Assembly (NCBI RefSeq): GCF_024298965.1
Contig: NZ_CP085193.1
Span: 12,400,001 to 12,464,000, forward strand
Direction of reading: 5' to 3'
Length of the DNA: 64,000 nucleotides
Source of the DNA: Streptomyces rapamycinicus NRRL 5491
GTDB taxonomy: Bacteria > Actinomycetota > Actinomycetes > Streptomycetales > Streptomycetaceae
The translations under genes and the position numbers were made by a program. Below the pieces are notes generated by a model that saw only the letters and a program-made list of their open reading frames with translations, was not told the DNA's origin and ran no database searches. Shown here one piece after another: positions 45,217-53,192 of this stretch. The stretch's first letter is position 1; every line of letters starts with the position of its first letter.

Positions 45217-46584
45217 TTACCGTGGAACGGCGAGGTGGTCGGCGGCGCTCCCGCGCCATTCGATCAGGAAGAGGGTCGCGTCGTCGCTGGTGAGTCCGCC
45301 CCGCTCTTCCAGCAGTCTCTTGGAGAGCCAGCGCACCTCGGCGCGTACCCCGCTCGCCTGGCTCATCATGCGGTCGACGCAGCGGATGAGCTGTTCCTCG
45401 CCGAACGGCTCCTGTCCGGCAGCGTGCTCCTCGATCACGCCGTCGGTGTAGCACAGCAGCCGGTCGCCGCGCCGGAGCTGGTGCTCGCTCATCCGGGGCT
45501 GCTCGCCGCCGAAGCCGACCGGCAGGGTGGTCGGGCCCTCCAGAGGGTGGAGCACCCGGCCGTCGCGGATCAGCAGCGGCGCCGGGTGGCCCGCGTTGAC
45601 CCACTGCAGGCGACCCGTCGCCGTGTCCAGGCGCATCATCTGCGCGGTGACGAAGCGATCGGGACCAAACTGCCCGGCGATCGCCCGGTCCATGAACGCG
45701 TAGATCTCGGTCAGGTCGACGTCGGCGCGCCTGGCGTGGCGGTAGGCGCCGATGGCGATGGTGGCCATCGCGGCGGCTCCGAGGTCGTGGCCCATCGCGT
45801 CGATCATGGCCACGTGCAGGACGCTTTCGTTGAGGGCGTAGTCGAAACTGTCGCCGGCGATGCGGTAAGCGGGTTCGAGAATCCCGGCCACCGTGACCTG
45901 TGGAACGGACATGGCCAGTGGGGGGAGCAGGGACCACTGGATCTCGGCGGCCACGCTCATCGGTTCGCGGCGCCGGGCCTGGAAGAACTGGTCGGTGTAG
46001 GTGTGCTTGGTGACCAGGATGTCGGCGACCAGGCTGGCCAGCCTGCGCAGCAGCCGCCGGTCGTCGTCATCGACGGTCTCCAGGGTGAGGGCCATCACCC
46101 CGACCTGGTCGCTGCCGTCCAGCAACGGCAGGAACATCCGGACGCTGCCGTCGTCGTGCGCTACCTCGACGGGAGCCGCCGTCAGGAATGCCTCTCCGGC
46201 GTGGGAGTCGCTGATCAGCTCGGGTCCGGCGACCATCAGCTGTCGGCCGGGCAGCGGCGCGAGCACCAGCTGCGCGTAGTCCTGCAGGAGGATGGAGACG
46301 TCACGGCCCCCGACTTTGGCCACCTCTTCCGCGATCAGCGGAGCGATCAGCTGCGGCGGCATCTCGTGGGCACGGTCCAGCAGTACTCCCAGCAGGCGCT
46401 CGCCGAATCCCTCCGACCGGTCCACCATGTCCTTGCCGGGCTCGCGCTCACCTTCAGCCATAGCCGCAGGGTGCCCCAGCCGCTGGCACAGCCGGTCGAT
46501 TACGCCAACGGCGGCCACGTCAGGTGATCCGGCGTCGAGGCGTGAGGCTCGGCTCTTCTCGAGCTTCATTGCGTCCCTGCTCAT
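45217..46584 (-). CDS. GAF-PP2C (RsbU/SpoIIE-type) serine phosphatase
   Basis: 455 residues from the ATG at 46584 (MSRDAMKLEKSRASRLDAGS); a longer frame upstream looks non-coding. An N-terminal region is followed by a GAF-like sensor (ALIAEEVAKVGGRDVSILLQ ... VGVMALTLETVDDDDRRLLR), the linker EIQWSLLPPLAMSVPQVTVA, and a PP2C domain: AGDSFDYALNE, MIDAMGHDLGAAAM, QWVNAGHPAPLLIRDGRVLH, CYTDGVIEEHA, SDDATLFLIEW. Metal-binding Asp residues are retained. Unlike the protein at 1341-3482 it has no HATPase domain. It probably dephosphorylates an anti-sigma antagonist encoded elsewhere. Confidence 0.85.
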   Translation of the reverse strand: MSRDAMKLEKSRASRLDAGSPDVAAVGVIDRLCQRLGHPAAMAEGEREPGKDMVDRSEGFGERLLGVLLDRAHEMPPQLIAPLIAEEVAKVGGRDVSILLQDYAQLVLAPLPGRQLMVAGPELISDSHAGEAFLTAAPVEVAHDDGSVRMFLPLLDGSDQVGVMALTLETVDDDDRRLLRRLASLVADILVTKHTYTDQFFQARRREPMSVAAEIQWSLLPPLAMSVPQVTVAGILEPAYRIAGDSFDYALNESVLHVAMIDAMGHDLGAAAMATIAIGAYRHARRADVDLTEIYAFMDRAIAGQFGPDRFVTAQMMRLDTATGRLQWVNAGHPAPLLIRDGRVLHPLEGPTTLPVGFGGEQPRMSEHQLRRGDRLLCYTDGVIEEHAAGQEPFGEEQLIRCVDRMMSQASGVRAEVRWLSKRLLEERGGLTSDDATLFLIEWRGSAADHLAVPR

Positions 46585-46653
46585 CCAGAAGTACGTACCG
46601 TTCCCCGATCGTGTGGTGCCGCACTGACTCGCATGCTCGACACCTGCGCCTGA

Positions 46654-46872
46654 TGCGCCTCGGCTCCCAGCGCGCTGGCATGTCAGGCGCGCCGGGAAGT
46701 CGCCGAGGGCCACGCAACCGGCACGGGAGCCTGCCGGCCGACTACGTGCAGGCTGTACCACGTCGTCGCACCGCCCTCCGCGCTGCTCGCCCACAACACC
46801 GGCCGCGACGAGGACGAGTACGTACTCGACACCGACGAACTGACCATCACCGAGGTATCACTCACCCGCTGA
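46654..46872 (+). pseudogene. 3' fragment of an unknown gene
   Basis: A frame without a start codon reads REVAEGHATGTGACRPTTCR then LYHVVAPPSALLAHNTGRDE and DEYVLDTDELTITEVSLTR and stop. The acidic, clearly protein-like ending suggests a real gene whose 5' part was lost when the upstream DNA was exchanged. Family not recognised. Confidence 0.3.
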
Positions 46873-46931
46873 CGTGGCTCCCTCTGCCCGGTGGGCTGCG
46901 CCCGATCCTCTACTCGCGGTAGAGCCGGGGT

Positions 46932-47198
46932 ATGGCAGACGAAACGAGTGTCAAGGTGAGTTCGGCCGCGCGTGATCGGCTTGCCGTTCTGGCGGCCGAG
47001 GGCAACACGACGATCCGGCAGCTTGTCGAGGATCTCGCCGAGGGTCGGCCGACTCAGGCCGAGTACGCGGAGCGCGCCGCGCAGGCCCGTGCCGAGCTCG
47101 CTTCCGTCCTGGGCAGCGTGCCCAGCGAGGAGGCCGAGGCGAAGGCCCGCGGTCTCCTGGAGCGCCTCGCCGCCGGCCAGGGCTCGGCGGCCGCGTAG
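46932..47198 (+). CDS. small RHH/VapB-like antitoxin candidate
   Basis: 88 residues. MADETSVKVSSAARDRLAVL then AAEGNTTIRQLVEDLAEGRP resembles a ribbon-helix-helix N-terminus (a beta strand TSVKVSSAARDRL, then two helices). A helical C-terminal arm (AERAAQARAELASVLGSVP) could bind a toxin. The stop overlaps the next gene's GTG by one base, the typical antitoxin-toxin arrangement. Members in Streptomyces are usually annotated hypothetical; antitoxin activity is inferred. Confidence 0.65.
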   Translation: MADETSVKVSSAARDRLAVLAAEGNTTIRQLVEDLAEGRPTQAEYAERAAQARAELASVLGSVPSEEAEAKARGLLERLAAGQGSAAA

Positions 47199-47596
47199 TG
47201 GGGCCGATCGCGGTCGTCCTGGACCACATGACCGCCGCCGCCCTCCACGACCCCAGAGATCCGTACAACGAGGCCGTCGCCGCGTTCTACGTCCAGGCAT
47301 CCGGAGGCCTGGGCACCCTCTACGCCCCGGCGCTCTCCCTCACGGTCGGCGACAGCCAACAGTCCGGCCTCCTGGCCTACATCGACGGGCTGCGGTTCAT
47401 CATGATCGAGGCCTTCGACACACAGGCCGCGCTTACCGCCACCCAGCTGCTGCATGCCGGGTACTCCTGGACGGCCGTCCACGCCATCCACGCCGCCCGC
47501 CCCTCCGCCGACTTCCCTGCCGCGCGCTTCCTGCTCACCCTGACGCCCGAGGCGTACGAAGGGACCGGGGTCCAGGCGGTACACCCCGGCCAGTAG
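47198..47596 (+). CDS. PIN-like (VapC-type) toxin candidate
   Basis: 132 residues from the GTG overlapping the antitoxin stop. The fold outline is PIN-like: a first strand with Asp (GPIAVVLDHMTAAALHD), a helical NEAVAAFYVQASGGLGTLYA with PALSLTVGD, a central IEAFDTQAALTATQLLHAGY, and the terminal ARFLLTLTPEAYEGTGVQAV, which matches the PIN ending (hiLTsdPe.Y.g..gvrvv). The usual catalytic DxxAL, E and second Asp are partly replaced (LDHMTAAAL; HAARPSADFPAA), so it may be a degenerate or regulatory member. With the preceding gene it forms a two-gene unit. Confidence 0.6.
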   Translation: MGPIAVVLDHMTAAALHDPRDPYNEAVAAFYVQASGGLGTLYAPALSLTVGDSQQSGLLAYIDGLRFIMIEAFDTQAALTATQLLHAGYSWTAVHAIHAARPSADFPAARFLLTLTPEAYEGTGVQAVHPGQ

Positions 47597-47652
47597 CAGG
47601 CCGCTCCCGCCGGGCCGCGGAGTGGTAGAGCGCCTTGTTGGAAGAAAGCCGG

Positions 47653-47854
47653 TCACGCGAAGGCCACCCAAAATCTTCCGAGTGGCCTTCGCACTTGGTG
47701 CTGCTGAGTGGTCGCTGCTGCGGTGCGGGCAGCGGACAGTCGGTTGTCGATCGTCACCACGACCGGGTCCCCTGCTGCGTGGACCGCTCGGCTCAGCACC
47801 TTCGCCGTCTCGCCGTAGACCTGCTGTGTCACAGCGATTGGAGCCGCGGTCATT
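47653..47854 (-). CDS. small hypothetical protein
   Basis: 66 residues: MTAAPIAVTQQVYGETAKVL, then SRAVHAAGDPVVVTIDNRLS and AARTAAATTQQHQVRRPLGR. The composition is protein-like and the strand/helix pattern regular, but no ribosome site precedes the ATG at 47854. It converges tail-to-tail with the PIN-like gene. No family recognised; a leaderless or partial gene is possible. Confidence 0.35.
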
Positions 47855-47876
47855 CGACGCCGACGGGACGAAGTCG

Positions 47877-48182
47877 GTGGCGGCCGCGCGTGAACATGTG
47901 GACGCGGCGCCGATGCGCCGGTTCCTGCGGCAGTGGGCGTTGACCGTGGCGATCGAGCGCCACCCTGCCCGCGCGGCACGCCTGCGCGAGCTGGAGGCAC
48001 GCGCCGCGCAGGTGGAGAATCTGACGGAGGCCCGCGCCATCGCTGCCGAGGTGTCTGCCATCCAGGCCGAGGCGGCGGACGAGGCGGGTATCGCCCGGCA
48101 CGGGCTGGCGGGTGACCGGGTCGACCCGGCGCCCGAACCCGAGCTGGCCTCGAATCCGAGCGGACTCATCTCGACCGGCTAG
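47877..48182 (+). CDS. hypothetical helical protein
   Basis: About 101 residues from a GTG at 47877 (VAAAREHVDAAPMRRFLRQW). The central ALTVAIERHPARAARLRELE then ARAAQVENLTEARAIAAEVS and AIQAEAADEAGI is a strongly helical, probably coiled-coil region. The first part of the longer frame from 47622 is a shadow of the opposite small gene. Similar helical proteins occur on actinobacterial plasmids and integrative elements. Function unknown. Confidence 0.45.
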   Translation: MAAAREHVDAAPMRRFLRQWALTVAIERHPARAARLRELEARAAQVENLTEARAIAAEVSAIQAEAADEAGIARHGLAGDRVDPAPEPELASNPSGLISTG

Positions 48183-48209
48183 GTGGTCAAAAACTGACAA
48201 CTCCCTCGC

Positions 48210-49001
48210 TCACTGCGTGGGCTCACGGTTGTAGAGCTTCTTGGCCCACAGGTAGCCGCCCAGGGCGATCAGGGCGCACCAGCCGATGGCGAGCACCGCG
48301 TTGTTGCCGATCGGGGTGCCCATCAGCAGACCGCGCAGGGTCTCGATGAACGGCGTGAACGGCTGGTAGTCGGCGAACCACCGCAGCCCTGCGGGCATCG
48401 AGTCGGTGGGGGCGAATCCGCTGCCCATCATCGGCAGGATCATGAGCGGCGTCAGCATGTTACTCGCGGTGGCGACGCTCTTGGCCATGATGGCCAGCGC
48501 GACCGCAAGCCAGGTAAGCGCGAAGATGATCAGCACGAGCAGGCCGATCACGCCGAGCCATTCACTGAAGCCGGCGGTGGGCTCGAAGCCCACGAGCAGC
48601 GCGACGCCGGTGACGGCAGTCATGCTCAGCAGAGTCTGGGTCAGGCTGCCGAGCACATGGCCGGTGAGCACCGATACCCGGGCGATGGCCATCGTGCGGA
48701 ACCGGGCGACGATCCCCTCGGTCATGTCGATGGCCACCGAGATCGCGGTGCCCTGGGCCGCGGTGGCCGCGGTCATCAGAATGACACCGGGGACGACGTA
48801 GCTGACGTACGTGTCCCGGCCGCCCGACGGCCCGCCGAGGCCGCTGCCGAGGATCCCGCCGAGTACGTAGACGAACAGCAGCAGGAACACCACCGGCACC
48901 CCGGCGGCGGTGAGGGTGAGCGTCGGGTAGCGCAGCATGTGCCGCAACTGGCGGCGCAGCATGGTGGCCGAGTCGGTGAAGGCGTGCGTGGCGGTGCTCA
49001 T
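48210..49001 (-). CDS. ABC-2 type transporter permease (DrrB-like)
   Basis: 263 residues from the ATG at 49001, which overlaps the stop of the ATPase gene (ATGA). MSTATHAFTDSATMLRRQLR then HMLRYPTLTLTAAGVPVVFL begins the first of six membrane helices; the conserved ABC-2 block MTEGIVARFRTMAIARVSVL then TGHVLGS is present, as are NMLTPLMILPMMGSGFAPTD and FADYQPFTPFIETLRGLLMG, the signature of the DrrB/daunorubicin-type exporters. Works with the ATPase as a drug or lipid exporter. Confidence 0.9.
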   Translation of the reverse strand: MSTATHAFTDSATMLRRQLRHMLRYPTLTLTAAGVPVVFLLLFVYVLGGILGSGLGGPSGGRDTYVSYVVPGVILMTAATAAQGTAISVAIDMTEGIVARFRTMAIARVSVLTGHVLGSLTQTLLSMTAVTGVALLVGFEPTAGFSEWLGVIGLLVLIIFALTWLAVALAIMAKSVATASNMLTPLMILPMMGSGFAPTDSMPAGLRWFADYQPFTPFIETLRGLLMGTPIGNNAVLAIGWCALIALGGYLWAKKLYNREPTQ

Positions 49002-49960
49002 CGGGCGGGCTCCTGTTCCGCGACAGGGCCGCCCGTCAGCGTGAAGAAGACGTCGTCGAGGTCGGGGGTGTGGACCTGGAGCCCGTCCACGGTGAGCGAG
49101 GCGCGGTCGAGCCGGTCGAGGAGTGCGCGCAGCGACGGCACGTCGCCTCGGCCGGCGACCTGCAGGGTCAGGGCCTGATCGTTGCGGGACATCACGTCCA
49201 GCGTCCGTGCCGCGTCGGCGTGGTCGCGTGGGTCGGCGAAGTGCAGGGTGATGTGGCCGCCGCCGACCTGCCGCTTGAGTTCCTCCGCCGTGCCCTGCGC
49301 GACGAGCTTGCCCTGGTGCAACACCGCGATCCGGTCCGCGAGTTGGTCGGCCTCTTCCAGGTACTGCGTGGTGAGGAAGACCGTGACCCCCTTGTCGGCC
49401 ACCAGGCGGCGGATGATCCCCCACATGGTCCGCCTGCTGCGCGGGTCGAGCCCGGTGGTCGGCTCGTCGAGGAAGATCACCCGCGGGCGGCCGACCAGGG
49501 TCATCGCGAGGTCGAGGCGGCGGCGCATCCCGCCGGAGTACGTCATCGCGGGCTTGCGGGCCGCGTCCGCGAGGTCGAACCGCGCGAGCAGGTCGGCGGC
49601 GCACCGCCGCCGTTCCGGGCGGGGCAGGTGGTGCAGGTCGGCCATCAGGAGCAGGTTCTCCTCGCCGGTGAGAAAGCCGTCCACCGCGGAGAACTGGCCG
49701 GTGACGCCGATCGCGGCTCGTACCGCGTCCGGGTCCCGGACCACATCGTGGCCGGCGACCCGCATTTCGCCGGCGTCGGCCCGGATCAGCGTGGAAAGGA
49801 TCTGCACCATCGTGGTCTTGCCCGCGCCGTTCGGGCCGAGCAGTGCGAAGACCGATCCTGCGGGGATCTCGAGGTCGATGCCGTTCAGCACCACGTGGTC
49901 GCCGTACGCCTTGCGTACAGCGGTCGCCGAGAGGGCGGGGGGACCGAGGTCGGTGGTCAT
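48998..49960 (-). CDS. ABC transporter ATP-binding protein (DrrA-like)
   Basis: 320 residues from the ATG at 49960 (MTTDLGPPALSATAVRKAYG) with GGAAG upstream; an in-frame start at 50011 would overlap the operator region. Walker A FALLGPNGAGKTTMVQIL, Q-loop GVTGQFSAVDGFLTGEENLL, signature YSGGMRRRLDLAMTLVGRPR, Walker B VIFLDEPTTGLDPRSRR, switch His-type residue replaced by Gln in VFLTTQYLEEADQLADRIAV, as in DrrA proteins. The C-terminal domain TPDLDDVFFTLTG is typical of the family. Divergent from its likely regulator. Confidence 0.92.
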   Translation of the reverse strand: MTTDLGPPALSATAVRKAYGDHVVLNGIDLEIPAGSVFALLGPNGAGKTTMVQILSTLIRADAGEMRVAGHDVVRDPDAVRAAIGVTGQFSAVDGFLTGEENLLLMADLHHLPRPERRRCAADLLARFDLADAARKPAMTYSGGMRRRLDLAMTLVGRPRVIFLDEPTTGLDPRSRRTMWGIIRRLVADKGVTVFLTTQYLEEADQLADRIAVLHQGKLVAQGTAEELKRQVGGGHITLHFADPRDHADAARTLDVMSRNDQALTLQVAGRGDVPSLRALLDRLDRASLTVDGLQVHTPDLDDVFFTLTGGPVAEQEPAR

Positions 49961-50025
49961 GGGGTTCGCTTCCGTCGATGGGCTGTCGGCAGCCGTACGA
50001 CCTGCCTTCATAGCTCAGTAATAGT

Positions 50026-50117
50026 TTCGTTGCATGTGCCGATTCGTCAATCGCTGTTTGGTGAAGCAACGTCGTATATGCAGGTGGTTGCAGGTGGTTG
50101 CAGGTGAATCGTTGCAT
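50026..50117. promoter_or_regulatory. regulator half sites and 10-bp tandem repeats between the ABC exporter and its regulator
   Basis: TTCGTTGCAT (50026-50035) and ATCGTTGCAT (50108-50117) repeat the arm of the palindrome at 50131-50157. Between them CAGGTGGTTG is repeated in tandem (50081-50106, two and a half copies). The cluster lies in the divergent promoter region and probably binds the regulator cooperatively. Confidence 0.6.
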
Positions 50118-50130
50118 GGAGTGTGCCGAG

Positions 50131-50157
50131 TAATGCAACGAAGCGATCGTTGCATTA
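50131..50157. promoter_or_regulatory. operator palindrome
   Basis: TAATGCAACGA - AGCGA - TCGTTGCATTA: perfect 11-bp arms with a 5-base spacer, 36 bases before the regulator start. It is the strongest dyad in the region and the likely autoregulatory site. Confidence 0.75.
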
Positions 50158-50192
50158 AGCTACCGGGACGTCGAACAGTGGAGGACGCCCCG

Positions 50193-50927
50193 ATGCCCGG
50201 TGACCGACTCACGCTCCAGGACCGGCAGCAGATCGCCGCAGGACTGCGCGAGGGGCTGACCTATGCCGCCATCGGCCGTCGCATCGGGCGGCCGACCTCG
50301 ACCGTCACCCGCGAGGTGATGCGCAATGGCGGGCCGCGCGGCTACCACGCCGAGGCGGCGCACCAAGTGGGCGCAGGGCAAACCCGTCAGCGCAGGACCC
50401 CCGCGCTGGCGACCTCACCGGGAAGGTCCGACCTCGGCGGGCGCGATCCGCGGCTCGTGGACGAGGTGGGCGCGCAGAGCGTAGAGCTGATGATTCAGGC
50501 CGGGCTCCCGCAGATGATGGCCAGGGTGCTCGCCGCGCTGTTCACCACCGACAGCGGCAGCCTCACCTCTGCGGACCTCGTGCGACGCCTGCAGGTCAGT
50601 CCCGCCTCCGTCTCCAAGGCCATCGGCTACTTGGAGAGCCAGGCACTCATCAAGCGCGAACGCGACCCCCGCAGCCGCGCCGAACGCTACGCCATCGAAG
50701 ACGACGCTGTGTTCACATCCATCATGGCCAGCGCGCGCAGCCAGACCCGGATCGCCGAAGCCTGCGCGGCCGGAGCCCGGAAGCTTGGCGTCACCACCCC
50801 TGCTGGCGCCCGACTGGAGAACACGAGCCAGTTCCTCCACCACGTCATCGACGACCTGGTCCGCTCGGCCAAGCACTGGCACAAGATCTACTCCACCCGC
50901 CCTCGGCAGACATCCGAAACCGACTGA
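50193..50927 (+). CDS. MarR/GbsR-type transcriptional regulator with an N-terminal HTH
   Basis: 244 residues from the ATG at 50193 behind GGAGG. The N-terminus LTLQDRQQIAAGLREGLTYA then AIGRRIGRPTSTVTREVMRN is an IS30/HTH_38-type helix-turn-helix. The centre (LMIQAGLPQMMARVLAALFT, SLTSADLVRRLQVSPASVSK, AIGYLESQALIKRERDPRSR) is a GbsR/MarR winged helix. The C-terminal helices (FLHHVIDDLVRSAKHW) would form the dimer. Two DNA-binding folds in one protein is a recurring streptomycete design. It is divergent from the DrrAB-like exporter and very likely its repressor. Confidence 0.82.
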   Translation: MPGDRLTLQDRQQIAAGLREGLTYAAIGRRIGRPTSTVTREVMRNGGPRGYHAEAAHQVGAGQTRQRRTPALATSPGRSDLGGRDPRLVDEVGAQSVELMIQAGLPQMMARVLAALFTTDSGSLTSADLVRRLQVSPASVSKAIGYLESQALIKRERDPRSRAERYAIEDDAVFTSIMASARSQTRIAEACAAGARKLGVTTPAGARLENTSQFLHHVIDDLVRSAKHWHKIYSTRPRQTSETD

Positions 50928-51067
50928 GCGGGTGACGCTGGCCGCAGGCCTCGCCGCACCGCCTCCGTCACGATGTCCACCGTCACGCTTGACGGACCTG
51001 TTCTCTCATAACTCCGACCAGGTAGCGCGTAGCGCTGCGTGATTCCCGGACGTCTGAAACACCTTCA

Positions 51068-51330
51068 TGAAACGATCCGGGGTCGTGAGCGACGACTGTC
51101 GGCCGCGATCGCCCGCGCGGTCAGCTCGACGACGTGCGTGCTGGCGTTGCGCAGGCTGGCCACTCGGCCATTGCGCGCCGCCACCGCGTCGGCGAGTTCC
51201 TCCAGCAGCTGCGTCCATTCCACGCCCTACACAACGCCACCGCCGCGAAAGGGTGACGCCGTGCCGCTCCAGCGCCGTCCATCAGGGAGGAACAGGTCGA
51301 TCGCTCCGGCCGGGCAGACGTGGCGACTGG
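51068..51330 (-). pseudogene. decayed small gene of unknown family
   Basis: Leftward, AIDLFLPDGRRWSGTA is followed in the same frame, after a TAG at 51227-51229, by GVEWTQLLEELADAVAARNG, then RVASLRNASTHVVELTARAI and AADSRRSRPRIVS and stop. The codon pattern and amphipathic helices look genuine, but there is no clear start and the frame is interrupted. Not recognised. Confidence 0.3.
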
Positions 51331-51428
51331 GTCGGGGGGATCCGGCCAGCCTATCCCTGGAACCGGCTGGACATATCAGGTACACGCTCCTGACCAGCGG
51401 CGATAGCAATCTGCGACTGGAGTACTAG

Positions 51429-53107
51429 CCTCGCCGTTTCGCTTGGGGCGATGAGGCTTCGCTGATCGTCAGCGGTTGAGTGGGCGGGGTGGTTTCGTTG
51501 CTTTGGGCATGACGGGGTCCCGGCGCGGTGGTCGGGTTCTCCGGGGTCCTTCGGGTCGTGGGCGGGCAGGGGCGGTTGGCCGGTCAGCCGACTGGGCGGG
51601 GCAGTGCGGCGAGGCGGCGGAAGGCCGTGGCCAGTTCGTGTCTCCAGGGCCAGGTCACCGATATCCGCAAGCGCAGGCGTCGGCCCCCGCGGGTAAGGCG
51701 GGCGGCGACATGCAGCAGCCGGTAGCGGAGCTTCTTCGGTTCGGCAGCCGCGAGTTCGCCGTCCAGGAGCAGGATGCGGGTCCAGGCCAGCAGGTCGATC
51801 GCTGTGAGGCTGAGTTCGAGCCAGACGGCATTGATGCCGAAGTCTCGGGAGGGGAAGCGGCCGAATCCGGTGGTCTTGCCGCACCGGATGTGGTCCTCGA
51901 CGGTGGCATGCCCGCGGTGACGGACCTCGAGGAACTGGGCGGAGCCGCCGCCGGAGTAGGGGGTGTCGGTGAGGAACACCTGGTGGCGCAGGCCCTCGTC
52001 CTGGTCGAACAGGGACAGTTGGGCTCCGGGGTGCGGCCGCTCGCGGCGCACGATGATGCGGGTGCCGGCCGGGTAGCCGTTCAGGTCGACTATGCCGGTC
52101 AGCTCGGCGATCTCGGCGCCATCACGCATGGTCCCGTCCTGGTCCAGGGCGGGATGCCAGAGGCGGTCGGGAATGGCCCGGACAGCGCGGCGGACCGGTT
52201 CGGTGATGGCGTATCCGACCGAGAAGGAGGTACGGATTCCTCGTTTCCGCACGTCGCGGACGTGGGTGAGGAAGGCTTTCGAGGATCCGGCGCTGTCGGT
52301 GCGGACGAGGATGTCGGTGCCGTGCCGGTGGGCGTCGGGGATCTGCGCGAGCGCCTGGTCGAGCACCGTGATGTGGTCGCTCGCGGTGTTGGCACCGGCG
52401 TTCCCGGGCCGCAGCCGGCCGGACATGGCCTCGCCGGTGTTGGCCAGGAAGCACAGCAGCGGGTGGTAGCCGAAGCCGCCCTTGTAGGTGGGTGCGGCCT
52501 GCTCTTTCTCGGAGTGGCAGGTGACCAGCGTGGCGTCGAGGTCCAGGACCAGACCGGGCAGCACGCGACCCGCGGCACGGACTGCGGGAATGCTTTCACT
52601 GTGTTCGGCGGCCTGCAGCCAGGCGGCTTCCCGGGCCTGGGCACGGGCCGAGCGCAGAGAAGACAGTGCCCGCTCGGCAACGTCGGCGAGCAGCCGCCAG
52701 GCCGTCGGTGTCGAGGCGACGGGGCCGAACACCTCGGCCTGGTCCCGCAGTACGGCCAGATCTGTGATGGTCTCGCCGCCATCGGCGAGCATCACCGCGA
52801 GATCGGTGATGATCCTGCCCGGATCATGTCCGGTCCCGCGCGGGCGAAGCGACCGCAACGCGGTGGAGTACGCGGCGGTCAGCCCGGTGGCATCGGCAAG
52901 ATCCGCCAGCAACCGTGCTCCGGCATGACCGACCACCCCCGAACCATCGGTGCTGACATGAACCCGGGGACGCAAGATAGCCTGCACGTAGAAAGTGCCC
53001 TCCGCTTGGACCGACAGAACCCCTCAGCAAGGTTCATCGTCCCAGGTCAGGAAGGCACTTTCGCATTTCTGCCCCATCACCCGCCGTACCCTAGCGAAAC
53101 GGCGAGG
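51429..53107. mobile_element. intact IS1380-family insertion sequence with CTAG target duplications
   Basis: 1679 bp. The terminal repeats CCTCGCCGTTTCGCT (51429-51443) and its exact reverse complement (53093-53107) bound the element. CTAG flanks both sides (51425-51428 and 53108-53111) as a 4-bp target duplication. One uninterrupted leftward transposase gene lies inside. Ends, duplication and gene are complete, so the insertion is recent and the element may be active. Confidence 0.9.
51584..52987 (-). CDS. IS1380-family transposase
   Basis: 467 residues; ATG at 52987. MQAILRPRVHVSTDGSGVVG then HAGARLLADLADATGLTAAY is the IS1380 N-terminus. The catalytic acidic residues are in LVLDLDATLVTCHSEKEQAA and TDILVRTDSAGSSKAFLTHV, and in the C-terminal HATVEDHIRCGKTTGFGRFP followed by NAVWLELSLTAIDLLAWTRI. 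TYKGGFGYHPLLCFLANTGE is a family signature. No internal damage. Confidence 0.92.
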   Translation of the reverse strand: MQAILRPRVHVSTDGSGVVGHAGARLLADLADATGLTAAYSTALRSLRPRGTGHDPGRIITDLAVMLADGGETITDLAVLRDQAEVFGPVASTPTAWRLLADVAERALSSLRSARAQAREAAWLQAAEHSESIPAVRAAGRVLPGLVLDLDATLVTCHSEKEQAAPTYKGGFGYHPLLCFLANTGEAMSGRLRPGNAGANTASDHITVLDQALAQIPDAHRHGTDILVRTDSAGSSKAFLTHVRDVRKRGIRTSFSVGYAITEPVRRAVRAIPDRLWHPALDQDGTMRDGAEIAELTGIVDLNGYPAGTRIIVRRERPHPGAQLSLFDQDEGLRHQVFLTDTPYSGGGSAQFLEVRHRGHATVEDHIRCGKTTGFGRFPSRDFGINAVWLELSLTAIDLLAWTRILLLDGELAAAEPKKLRYRLLHVAARLTRGGRRLRLRISVTWPWRHELATAFRRLAALPRPVG

Positions 53108-53192
53108 CTAGGCTTTTCATGGCCGAGTCCCGCTCTCGACCCGAGGATCTTCTTGCCCTCCGCTCACTCACCTCAGGACAATCCGTTCTCCG

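Noticed and set aside
44393..45937. 514-residue minus-strand frame overlapping the second phosphatase
   Set aside because: Most of it is an out-of-frame Arg/Pro-rich shadow of the PP2C gene; only the last 60 residues look protein-like and are mentioned in the gap entry.
50081..50106. Short tandem repeats as a plasmid iteron origin
   Set aside because: Only two and a half 10-bp copies in a divergent promoter, no Rep gene nearby; a regulatory role fits better.
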